NCBI GenBank assembly: GCA_036744635.1
Contig: DAIOHQ010000130.1
Coordinates: 1 to 12,978, forward strand
Length of the DNA stretch: 12,978 nucleotides
Direction of reading: 5' to 3'
DNA from: DAIOHQ01 sp036744635
GTDB lineage: Bacteria > Planctomycetota > Phycisphaerae > Tepidisphaerales > Tepidisphaeraceae
Below, piece by piece: positions 1 through 5,694 of this stretch. Position 1 is the stretch's first letter, and every line of letters begins with the position of its first letter. Under the pieces are notes generated by a model. It had not been told where the DNA came from. It was given only the letters and a program-made list of their open reading frames with translations, and searched no databases. A program made the translations under genes and the position numbers.

Positions 1-1237
1 GGGTGGGAGCTGATTCTTCCAACAGCTTATCGAACTCCGACAGCCTGGCTTCGATCACCCTGGGCGGGGTGAGGTCATCCTGCACCGTCTCCAGGGTTTT
101 CAGGCCGTTGCCGGTGATGCTGATGACAATCGAGTCATTCCTGGGAATCCTTCCCTGCTGGATCAGCTTCATGGCCGCGGCCAGGGTGGTGCCGCCGGCG
201 GGCTCGGTCCAGATGCCCTCGGTCCTGGCGAGCAGCTTGATGGCGTCGATGATCTCGCGGTCGCTGGCGGATTCGCCCCAGCCGCCGGATTCTTTCACCG
301 CCTGATAGACGTAATAGCCATCGGCGGGGTTGCCGATGGCGATGGACTTGGCAATCGTGTTGGGCTTCTGCGGCTCGATGAGGTCGATGCCCTTGTGGAT
401 GGCGGTGACGACCGGATTGCAGCCGGCGGCCTGTGCCGAATAAATCTTCGGCTTGTTGTCTTCAACCAGTCCCAACTCAATGAACTCCTGATAGGCCTTG
501 TAGATCTTGGGCAGGATGGTGCCGCCGGCGGTGGGGACGATGGTGTGCTGCGGCAGGGCCCAGCCGAACTGCTCGGCGATTTCAAAGCCGAAGGTCTTGG
601 CGCCTTCGGTGTAGTAGGGGCGGAGGTTGACGTTGACGATGGCCCAGCCGTACTTGTCGGCGATTTCGGTGCAGAGGCGGTTGACGTCATCGTAGGTGCC
701 GCGGATGCGCACCATGGTCGGGCCGAAGATCAGGCTGCCGAGCACTTTGCCCTGTTCCAGATCATGCGGAATCATGACATAGCATTTGATGCCGGCCATG
801 GCGGCGTGGGCGGCGGTGGAGTTGGCGAGGTTGCCGGTGGAGGCGCAGCCGACGGTGTCGAAGCCGAATTCGATGGCCTTGGAGATGGCCACGGAAACCA
901 CCCGTTCCTTGTAGGAGTAGGTGGGGTAGTTGCAGGAGTCATCCTTGATCCAGAGGTTGCTGCAGCCGAGTTCTTTGGCCAGGCGGTCGGCCTTGCGGAA
1001 GGGGGTGAAGCCGGAGTGGAAACCGGTCCTGGGCGCGCCGGCCAGGGGAAGCAGGTCCTTGTAGCGCCAGAGGCTCTTGGGGCCTTTGGCGATCGATTCG
1101 CGGGTGACCTTTCCCTTCATCCTGGCGTAGTCATACTCGACCTCGTAGGGGCCGAAGCAGGCCTCGCAGACGTGGACCGGGGAGACCGGGGCGCGGTTGC
1201 CGCATTCCTTGCACTTGAGACCGATGACGTAGCTCAT
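1..1237 (-). CDS. thrC: Threonine synthase family PLP enzyme (3' end cut by window edge)
   Basis: PLP-dependent enzyme of the threonine synthase family, which converts O-phosphohomoserine to threonine in the cytoplasm. All 412 visible codons are open and read off position 1 without a stop, so the C-terminus is missing. The N-terminus carries a four-cysteine zinc-ribbon-like knuckle (C9, C12, C24, C27). The PLP lysine is K110 in NYPTYSYKER, the counterpart of the usual NPTGSFKDR. The segment STGNLANSTAAHAA (133-146), the glycine loop TAGGT (236-240) and the family tail motif TGNGLK (375-380) are all present. The start at 1237 has GGGAG just upstream. The leader carries a SAM-I riboswitch and a terminator, so expression should fall when S-adenosylmethionine is high. 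That is expected for methionine-pathway genes and unexpected for threonine synthesis, so the true product could be homocysteine. Family assignment is firm; the exact reaction is not. Confidence 0.93.
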   Translation of the reverse strand, partial: MSYVIGLKCKECGNRAPVSPVHVCEACFGPYEVEYDYARMKGKVTRESIAKGPKSLWRYKDLLPLAGAPRTGFHSGFTPFRKADRLAKELGCSNLWIKDDSCNYPTYSYKERVVSVAISKAIEFGFDTVGCASTGNLANSTAAHAAMAGIKCYVMIPHDLEQGKVLGSLIFGPTMVRIRGTYDDVNRLCTEIADKYGWAIVNVNLRPYYTEGAKTFGFEIAEQFGWALPQHTIVPTAGGTILPKIYKAYQEFIELGLVEDNKPKIYSAQAAGCNPVVTAIHKGIDLIEPQKPNTIAKSIAIGNPADGYYVYQAVKESGGWGESASDREIIDAIKLLARTEGIWTEPAGGTTLAAAMKLIQQGRIPRNDSIVISITGNGLKTLETVQDDLTPPRVIEARLSEFDKLLEESAPT

Positions 1238-1249
1238 AACTCTCCCAAC

Positions 1250-1275
1250 AAAAAAACCTCTCCATTAAGAAGAGG
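1250..1275 (-). terminator. Intrinsic terminator of the SAM-I riboswitch expression platform
   Basis: On the minus strand, CCTCTTC (1275-1269) pairs with GGAGAGG (1263-1257): seven base pairs including one G-T wobble, with loop TTAAT, followed directly by seven Ts (1256-1250). It lies between the aptamer and the Shine-Dalgarno of the threonine synthase gene, 13 nt before the start codon. Its 5' arm and loop (1273-1266) are complementary over 8 nt to aptamer positions 1302-1295, which include most of the P1 3' strand. This gives a mutually exclusive antiterminator, the standard SAM-I off-switch layout. Confidence 0.92.
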
Positions 1276-1297
1276 CGTGCTCGGCGTCACAGCTTCT

Positions 1298-1434
1298 TCT
1301 TATCTTCCCTGTCCACGACCGACAGGCGGGAGTTAGCACCTCCGCATTGACTGGTTGGCCCCGAAAGGACCTCATCCAGCCCGCTGGTTGCTGTGGCTTC
1401 ATCGGGCCCGGGCCCTCGACCACTCTCGATAAGA
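1298..1434 (-). promoter_or_regulatory. SAM-I (S-box) riboswitch aptamer
   Basis: Reading the minus strand, the 137-nt element opens with TCTTATC (1434-1428) and closes with GATAAGA (1304-1298), forming a perfect 7-bp P1 helix. Inside are the hallmark S-box blocks in order: GAGAGTGGTCGAGGG after P1, the kink-turn region GGCCCGATGAAGCC followed by AGCAACC, a P3 arm built on CTGG...CCAG, the P4 segment GGAGGTGCTAACTCC matching consensus GGUGCUAAUUCC, and GGGAAGATAAG before the end. The aptamer binds S-adenosylmethionine in the nascent leader. Bound SAM stabilises P1, which frees the terminator at 1250-1275 and stops transcription of the downstream threonine synthase family gene. Without SAM, the P1 3' strand can pair with the terminator 5' arm. 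Confidence 0.96.
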
Positions 1435-1452
1435 GGCTCGAATTTTGGGGGG

Positions 1453-1480
1453 ATTTTACCGGAGGCAGCGGATTTGTCAA
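1453..1480 (-). promoter_or_regulatory. Sigma70-type promoter for the riboswitch-thrC transcript
   Basis: On the minus strand a perfect -35 TTGACA (1480-1475) is followed after 16 nt by TAAAAT (1458-1453), five of six matches to TATAAT. The expected transcription start near 1446 lies about 12 nt upstream of aptamer helix P1, exactly where an S-box leader should begin. Confidence 0.82.
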
Positions 1481-1500
1481 GATTTGAAAATGGAGGAAGG

Positions 1501-1574
1501 CACGGAGGGGCGAAGGCACGGAGGGACGGAGGGACGAAGCGACGAAGCGACGGAGGGGGGGAGGCTCCGTCGCT
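1501..1574. repeat. Degenerate 8-bp repeats ending in a 10-bp hairpin
   Basis: Octamers such as ACGGAGGG and ACGAAGCG recur head to tail from about 1501 to 1558. They end in a perfect 10-bp inverted repeat: AGCGACGGAG (1546-1555) pairs with CTCCGTCGCT (1565-1574) around a 9-nt purine loop. A related but broken stretch recurs near 2240-2265. The sequence has no coding character. Confidence 0.75.
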
Positions 1575-1629
1575 GCGGCGACGCGGGTGAATTCCTTCGT
1601 TCTTCTGTGGCTTCGCGTCTCTGTGCCTC

Positions 1630-2049
1630 CAGCTTCCGACAGCCCTGATAAACCTTCCGACAGGCTTGGCGGAGCTTCGGCCAATCGTGGGGGAAGTTCT
1701 GACAAGCCTGAGAATTCTTCCGCCAACCCCGCCGCAACGTTTGGCCAGCCCGCGAACCCGTTCGGCAAGCCCGCGGATTCTTCCCGCAAGCCTGCGCATT
1801 CTTTCCGCAGGGTGAATGATGGTTCCACTCAGGTGAATGCTTCTTCCCCGCAACTGAATCCTTCTTCCATTCAGGTGAATTATTCTTCCCCGCAGGTGAA
1901 TACTTCTTCCGCTCACCTGAATACTTCTTCCGCTCACCTGAATGGTCCTTCCATTCACCTGAATAATCCTTCCGCTCAGGTGAATTCTTCTTCCATTCAG
2001 GTGAATGATTGTTCCCTGCAGGTGAATTTATTCTTCCCGCAAGCCGCTG
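1630..2049. repeat. Tandem array of twenty 21-bp units
   Basis: Twenty consecutive units of exactly 21 bp run with no insertion or deletion. The first eight (1630-1797) are diverged and GC-rich, with a conserved TTCC/TTCGG and CAAGCC core. The next eleven (1798-2028) are well conserved: TTCC at unit positions 5-8, CA at 12-13 and TGAAT at 16-20, as in CTTCTTCCGCTCACCTGAAT. The last unit (2029-2049) is degenerate. The units at 1903 and 1924 match over their first 20 bases. In several units the core forms a near-palindrome, ATTCA-NN-TGAAT, whose central dinucleotide is GG in some and CC in others. Variable positions do not follow a three-base period, which argues against selection on a heptapeptide protein. 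No unique spacers occur, so this is not CRISPR. Confidence 0.92.
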
Positions 2050-2278
2050 CCCCCTCAGCCAACGCCGCGGAAGCGATTTTTCCCGGACCGGGCAGATTCC
2101 CGCGGTTATCGCCCCTCCTCCGCCCCGACCGGCGGCAGAGGGGGCCGAGCAAAATTTTCCCCCCCCGCCAAAGTCTCCCGCCCCGCGTGCCGAAGTACCC
2201 CATGGCGGCGGCGTGGTGGCGAGAGCGACGGCCTGAAGGGAGGAAGCGACGTGGCGGAGGGGCGGAGGCCAACACGTG

Positions 2279-2300
2279 GCACGGGCAACCTTGCCCGTGC
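2279..2300. repeat. 22-bp palindrome (REP-like)
   Basis: GCACGGGCAA (2279-2288) and TTGCCCGTGC (2291-2300) are perfect reverse complements around a 2-nt CC centre. It is a short intergenic palindrome in DNA without genes, similar in style to the GC-rich hairpin at 12934-12952. A repeat role or cruciform is more likely than a terminator because no T-tract follows. Confidence 0.75.
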
Positions 2301-2359
2301 GCCCGAGCGCCAGCGATCCCGTGACATATCGCAGCAACCTGCACGACCGGCCGTCAAAC

Positions 2360-2443
2360 CAATCCGAAAAATAGGCGGACAAAGCTGCCACCCTCCAACG
2401 GGCCGTCCTCACACCACTCCAAGCAGCAATCCACTCTGAGGGG
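2360..2443 (+). repeat. 84-bp repeat, left copy of an inverted pair
   Basis: This segment aligns without gaps to the reverse complement of 4101-4184, with 67 of 84 positions identical by hand count. The most conserved parts are CAATCCG at one end, GCCACCCTCC in the middle and GCAGCAATCCACTCTGA at the other end. The two copies face each other across 1.66 kb that carries two genes of unknown function. They may be the ends of a mobile or formerly mobile cassette, or simply two copies of an interspersed repeat. No target-site duplication was seen outside the arms. Confidence 0.8.
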
Positions 2444-2505
2444 CGAAAGCATGCGCGCGGCCGGAGGGGGGAAGGGAGGTGGAGTGGGCGGTTTCAGGAG
2501 GGAGA

Positions 2506-2538
2506 GGCGGAACATCTTGGGCCCCTATGGGTTCCGCC
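2506..2538. terminator. Hairpin downstream of the 337-aa gene, possible weak terminator
   Basis: GGCGGAAC (2506-2513) and GTTCCGCC (2531-2538) form a perfect 8-bp stem with a 17-nt loop, 62 nt beyond the stop of the minus-strand gene ending at 2600. There is no T-tract on either strand, so a terminator role is only a guess. Confidence 0.4.
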
Positions 2539-2599
2539 GCTTCCGCCTGGATGAGTGAGAAAAGCGCTGAAATGATCTTGACCCCGCTGGCCTTGCCGC

Positions 2600-3613
2600 C
2601 TATCCCGCTCCGTCAGTTCCGTTCCAGGGTAGTAGTCCCTGTATCTCGGGCGCTTGGACCGTAATCTCCCATTGGACGTTCAAGCGGCCCTTCGGTGCCA
2701 TTCTTTGCCGGACCCAGACCGGAAGGAATTCATTGTCATTGAAAGCCGTCGTATACGGATTCCCGGCTTCTCGGACCCGAGGATCGATTATCCGCGAGAA
2801 GTGAGCACCGTACGCGGATTCGTTATCCTTCTTGAAATAAAACATCGCGCGCCCCGTCTGCTTATGGATTCGCACAAACTTGACTGATGCTTCAACCCAG
2901 TCTCGCTTCGGCGGCGGCAGGGTGAGGGGTTCGACGATTACCGCGCGTTCGATGGACCCAAGGGTGATAAGCGGCGTCTTGTTTGTGTCCAAGACCCGGA
3001 TTCGAGTGCATGAGCGCTCAAGCGGTTGCGTTGCTGCCATTAACTGCTCGTCAAGCCGCTCCGTGATTTGGCGTTGTTTGGACGCCCGCGGTCCTTCCTC
3101 AAGGTCTTCATTGTCATCTTCCGCCACGTCCAAACTCATCTGTTCGTCCGTTGCCACGACTCTAGATGTGAGGTCTATTCCGTTCTGTGTCACCATTTGT
3201 TCGAGGGCAGCGGCAATTTCCTCGACGTTTGTTGTCTTTCGCTTCGTTTCAACGAAGATCGCGACAAGATCGCGAAACCATTTTATAAGCCGCTTTGTGC
3301 AGACTTCATAGGACTGATTAGCGCCCTTCTTAATCCACTCACTCGCTGAAAGAAGCAGCACGAACTCCACGACAGTTAAGAAAGAGCCTTCCCGTTCAGG
3401 TCGGATTTGAAGGTCCAGAACGTCGTTCAGCCGCAACTCCCCGAAGTCGATCTCTGCCCGCAGCTTCAGGTCGCTCGCCATCCTAAAGAATCGCTGCCAA
3501 CCATCGAGCGACTGCGCGTATTCTTCGAAATTCAGCCGAGAACGATCCGCGGATGCCCCGGAGAATTCGATTGACAGAACGAAGGAATGAGTTGCAGAGG
3601 AATCGTCTGACAT
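2600..3613 (-). CDS. Hypothetical protein, 337 aa, possibly DUF7946-like
   Basis: The function is not recognised. The 337-aa frame has ordinary, even amino-acid composition and a Shine-Dalgarno-like GAGG five bases before the ATG. The N-terminus has a strand-like FVLSIEFSG (11-19), a helix with SLDGWQRFF (35-43) and the motif RPEREGSF (71-78), followed by a hydrophobic helix (79-93). From memory this resembles the N-terminal part of DUF7946-type proteins, but the match is weak. An acidic linker (156-173) separates this half from a beta-rich C-terminal half (200-337). No signal peptide and no catalytic motif were seen, so it is probably cytoplasmic. The 73-aa gene lies 101 bp upstream on the same strand and could share its transcript. 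Third positions are less GC-biased than in the thrC-like gene, suggesting acquired DNA. Both genes lie between inverted 84-bp repeats. Confidence 0.8.
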   Translation of the reverse strand: MSDDSSATHSFVLSIEFSGASADRSRLNFEEYAQSLDGWQRFFRMASDLKLRAEIDFGELRLNDVLDLQIRPEREGSFLTVVEFVLLLSASEWIKKGANQSYEVCTKRLIKWFRDLVAIFVETKRKTTNVEEIAAALEQMVTQNGIDLTSRVVATDEQMSLDVAEDDNEDLEEGPRASKQRQITERLDEQLMAATQPLERSCTRIRVLDTNKTPLITLGSIERAVIVEPLTLPPPKRDWVEASVKFVRIHKQTGRAMFYFKKDNESAYGAHFSRIIDPRVREAGNPYTTAFNDNEFLPVWVRQRMAPKGRLNVQWEITVQAPEIQGLLPWNGTDGAG

Positions 3614-3714
3614 ATTGCCTCAGCCAATAAGCGCATGAGCAATCGTTCGTGAACACACCCCAGCGTTACATCTTCTGCACGTGCTCCTCGCCAATAGCCA
3701 ACAGCGCGGCTCCG

Positions 3715-3936
3715 CTACGCTGCACGCCAATGGTCGGGATTGCCCTTATTGGTGTTCCGGACTCGCGCGACCAGCGGCTGGTGCCCGAGGCGCTTCGCGT
3801 CAGAAATCGCGTCGCCCTGCGTTCGATAGTCGGTTTGGGTTACGCGCGCTCCAAGGGCGTATTCCAAAACATAGTGCATAATTGCACTTCCTTCGGGACG
3901 CCCCTTCGGTTCCGGTTCAACATAAACATTCGCCAT
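3715..3936 (-). CDS. Small conserved protein, 73 aa, DUF2188-like
   Basis: This 73-aa protein starts MANVYVEPEPKGRPEGS and ends ARVRNTNKGNPDHWRAA. It matches a recurrent family of small bacterial proteins that I recall as close to DUF2188: an N-terminal strand, a central segment where a TQ-x-x-A helix follows a second strand (here TQGDAISDAKRLGHQP), and a PDHWR tail. The biochemical role of the family is unknown. The ATG at 3936 is preferred over one at 3957 because AAAGGAG lies 7 nt upstream of it and because the family's usual MANVYVEP start is regained. It has a candidate promoter at 4012-4039 and is followed after 101 bp by the 337-aa gene on the same strand, so the two may be co-transcribed. 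Confidence 0.85.
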   Translation of the reverse strand: MANVYVEPEPKGRPEGSAIMHYVLEYALGARVTQTDYRTQGDAISDAKRLGHQPLVARVRNTNKGNPDHWRAA

Positions 3937-4011
3937 GGCAAATCTCCTTTGGTTCAATCAGGTGGCGGTGACCCCGACCGGATTCCATGCCCCACCGTTG
4001 CGTGAACATTC

Positions 4012-4039
4012 TCTATAACATATCGAGGCATCCGGTCAA
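4012..4039 (-). promoter_or_regulatory. Candidate promoter for the 73-aa/337-aa gene pair
   Basis: On the minus strand TTGACC (4039-4034) is followed after 16 nt by TATAGA (4017-4012). The -35 matches five of six positions and the -10 four of six. The transcript would start near 4005, leaving a leader of about 70 nt before the ATG at 3936. It lies inside the interval bounded by the 84-bp repeats, so the cassette would carry its own promoter. Confidence 0.5.
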
Positions 4040-4100
4040 GCAAGAGCACGCCAAAAGACACTCGAAGATCGGCAACTCATGCGCCTGCGCTGGATTGCCC

Positions 4101-4184
4101 CCCATCAGAGTGGATTGCTGCTCGGAGCGGCGGTGTGATGGCCCGTCGGAGGGTGGCCGCGTTGTCGGCCTGACTTGCGGATTG
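4101..4184 (-). repeat. 84-bp repeat, right copy of an inverted pair
   Basis: This is the reverse-complement partner of 2360-2443, ungapped over 84 positions with about 80% identity. The copy with GAGTGGATTGCTGCT faces inward. It lies 92 bp before the start of the broken methyltransferase gene. Confidence 0.8.
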
Positions 4185-4276
4185 AACTTGAGGGGGCGCA
4201 GTGGAGTATCGGCCGCCGTGCGATTATCATCCGGGGCTGGTCAGGCTCGATGGGGTGAACCCACGCGAAAACGAAC

Positions 4277-4705
4277 ATGGCGCGCAAGAAGTACGACGAT
4301 CTCTCGAAGGATGAACTGGTCCGGCTGCTGGAAACCCGCGACCGGCGGGATGCCACGCGCTTCGGGCTGGTGTGGGAGGCCAACGAGATCGAACGCGACA
4401 AGGCCCTCAACGCCGACTTCGTCGCCCTCGACCTTGATCGCGAGCTATCCACGCCAAGGAATAGCGGCCCGTGGAAAAACCTCATCATCGAAGGTGATAG
4501 CTTCGACGCCCTGCGCTACCTCCGCATGACCTTCGCCGGCCGGGTGAAATGCATCTACATCGACCCGCCCTACAACACGGGCAACAAGGATTTCGTCTAC
4601 AACGACCGCTTCGTGGACAAGGAAGACTTGTGGAGGCACTCCAAGTGGTGCGAGTTCATGTTCCAACGGCTGACGCTGGCGAAGGACTTGCTGACGCAGG
4701 ATGGT
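4277..4705 (+). pseudogene. Type III-like adenine DNA methyltransferase, N-terminal remnant
   Basis: The first 143 codons encode the N-terminal part of a beta-class adenine-specific methyltransferase of the type III Mod kind. Visible features are an N-terminal helical leader, WKNLIIEGDSFDALRYL (66-82) as in Mod proteins, and the catalytic motif IV DPPYNTG (96-102), followed by the expected WCEFMFQRLTLAKDLLTQDG (124-143). Family members usually exceed 500 residues, and the next conserved block, along with motif I (FxGxG), is missing. Homology stops at about 4705. The frame then runs through unrelated sequence to a stop at 4766-4768, giving a chimeric 163-aa product. No restriction subunit is nearby. 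The remnant should lack the SAM-binding half and be inactive. Confidence 0.88.
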
Positions 4706-4710
4706 CAGGC

Positions 4711-4860
4711 ACGAGGTACATTTACAGTAATACCGACGACCACATTATATTTTCTTGCCGCAATATAGACGTCGTATCGCGCCTCAAGGGCGCCTTGGTT
4801 GAATATAATAGGCATAGCCCTTATCCGGTCGAAGACCCAACTGGGGCCAATGAGAAGTGA
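4711..4860 (+). pseudogene. Orphan C-terminal coding remnant joined to the methyltransferase fragment
   Basis: Just past the break in the methyltransferase, a different plus frame (codons in phase with 4711) reads about 50 residues with natural composition, beginning TRYIYSNTDDHIIFSCRNID and ending with a TGA at 4858-4860. It has no start of its own, and upstream the frame is a shadow of the methyltransferase. The simplest reading is the 3' end of another gene brought next to the methyltransferase by a deletion. The source family is not recognised. Its hydrophobic strand plus cysteine pattern (DHIIFSC) loosely recalls DQVFINC near the C-terminus of the 194-aa protein downstream, but this is too short to claim homology. 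Confidence 0.45.
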
Positions 4861-4984
4861 CGGTAGATTCTCATGATCGCAGGAACGGCCGCAGGTAGAG
4901 TCACGATTGTCGTAGTCGATATCGTTTTTCCGCCGGCCGCCATCTTGCATCTGTTCGGACTACCGTAACAGAGAGGGAGTTGCA

Positions 4985-5569
4985 ATGCGCATAACAACTA
5001 ACGACGAATTTCTCCGGTGGGCGGCGGAGCGAAACATCCGACCGGATACACGCTATCCGCCGCCGTGTACGCTCCAATTCCCACAGAATTTTGGAACGCG
5101 TCGGCCCCTGTTTCCCAAGGGCGTCAACTCCGCAGATGACCTGAAACGATCACTGCGGATGGTCTTTGATCTGATGCCGGCCGGTCCGCTGTGGATATGG
5201 AACCGCCGTGGGTCATGGGACTTTGCGATGATCGAGGAGGCGCGTGAATTTCGCAAGGGCTTTGCCTTCGAGATGTTCGATGAGGAAGTCTATGCCGCGT
5301 ATCGGCAAATGGGCATTCCAAATGGGGAGGGGGCGCTGTGGTTCGAAGAAAATGAGCATCCGCTGGCAACGGCGATAGTCACCCTCAACCGGCTAATGTT
5401 CAATAATTACCAGGATGAGTTGTTTGTCGTCCCGCGGGCCGCACACTTGTTTCTCTGGTTTGACATCGATGATCAGGTCTTCATCAACTGCGCGGACGCC
5501 ACTTCACTCCAGCTCGTAACAACAAAGCTCGGAACTGACCATGCGCATTCTATCAAGCCAGGGGGGTGA
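4985..5569 (+). CDS. Hypothetical protein, 194 aa
   Basis: The function is not recognised. The frame has a good Shine-Dalgarno (GAGGGAG, 5-7 nt before the ATG at 4985) and balanced composition rich in aromatic and acidic residues. It looks like a soluble alpha/beta protein, with no signal peptide or membrane segment. Notable stretches are GPLWIWNRRGSWDF (67-80), MFDEEVYAAYRQMG (97-110) and a C-terminal strand pair around LFLWFDIDDQVFINC. Small aromatic-rich proteins of this type in degraded accessory regions are sometimes immunity or antitoxin-like, but no partner toxin is visible and this is only a guess. The stop codon lies inside the hairpin at 5561-5593, so the gene ends at a partial palindromic repeat. 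Confidence 0.72.
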   Translation: MRITTNDEFLRWAAERNIRPDTRYPPPCTLQFPQNFGTRRPLFPKGVNSADDLKRSLRMVFDLMPAGPLWIWNRRGSWDFAMIEEAREFRKGFAFEMFDEEVYAAYRQMGIPNGEGALWFEENEHPLATAIVTLNRLMFNNYQDELFVVPRAAHLFLWFDIDDQVFINCADATSLQLVTTKLGTDHAHSIKPGG

Positions 5570-5593
5570 TACGGGGACGGACGTAATTACCCC
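5561..5593 (+). terminator. Hairpin at the end of the 194-aa gene, containing a partial REP arm
   Basis: GGGGGTGAT (5561-5569) pairs with ATTACCCCC (5585-5593): nine pairs with one G-T wobble and a 15-nt loop, followed by TTT. It could act as a weak terminator. The bases from 5567 (GATACGGGGACG) match the outer arm of the perfect palindrome at 10485-10532, so it appears to be a truncated copy of that repeat that has supplied the stop region of the gene. Confidence 0.55.
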
Positions 5594-5665
5594 CTTTGCG
5601 TCGTTAACAAGCCCCGACAATCATTCCTCAAATCCATCAGAATTTCAATAATTTTCCTTGACATT

Positions 5666-5694
5666 TTGACATTCTTCAAACAAAACCCTAACAT
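5666..5694 (+). promoter_or_regulatory. Orphan sigma70-like promoter
   Basis: TTGACA (5666-5671), 17-nt spacer, TAACAT (5689-5694). A second TTGACA sits 8 bp upstream at 5658-5663, part of a local duplication. The surrounding DNA is unusually AT-rich for this window. No credible gene follows, so it may be the remains of a lost gene's control region or may drive a non-coding transcript. Confidence 0.4.

Larger units (their letters stand above)
1481..2599. other. 1.1-kb gene-free, repeat-rich intergenic region
   Basis: No convincing gene was found on either strand. Long open frames exist (plus 1587-2324; minus 1477-2412 and 1287-1958), but they consist mainly of the 21-bp tandem array, which cannot generate stops in the open phases, and of low-complexity Pro/Ser/Arg-rich translation. 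The minus frame at 1287-1958 also overlaps the riboswitch. Contents in order: 8-bp degenerate repeats with a hairpin, the 21-bp array, GC-rich unique sequence (2050-2278), a short palindrome, the left 84-bp inverted repeat, and a hairpin near 2520. Confidence 0.7.
3937..4276. other. Intergenic region between divergent genes
   Basis: This 340-bp stretch contains no gene of its own. It holds the leader and promoter of the minus-strand 73-aa gene and the right 84-bp inverted repeat. From 4185 to 4276 it is the presumed upstream region of the methyltransferase remnant, where I see no convincing promoter. Confidence 0.6.

Noticed and set aside
395..1336. Long plus-strand open frame (313 codons), Gly/Ala/Val/Asp-rich
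   Set aside because: It is antisense to the threonine synthase family gene and the riboswitch. Its composition is the mirror of a GC-rich gene and it has no family motifs.
1250..1440. T-box leader for a threonine gene
   Set aside because: No T-box antiterminator sequence is present. The S-box core blocks (kink turn, GCAACC, GGTGCTAA, P1) match SAM-I instead.
1798..2028. Heat-shock-element or LexA-like operator reading of TTCA-NN-TGAA cores
   Set aside because: The resemblance to TTC-NN-GAA is superficial, spacing and context do not match known bacterial operators, and no regulated gene is adjacent.
1630..2049. CRISPR array
   Set aside because: The units are contiguous 21-mers with no unique spacers, and no cas genes are present.
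1287..2412. Minus-strand open frames and a plus-strand frame (1587-2324) with heptapeptide repeats
   Set aside because: They stay open because a 21-bp repeat keeps phase in every frame. Flanking parts are low-complexity, one overlaps the riboswitch, and variable positions show no codon periodicity. Kept as a repeat array, with the protein option mentioned.
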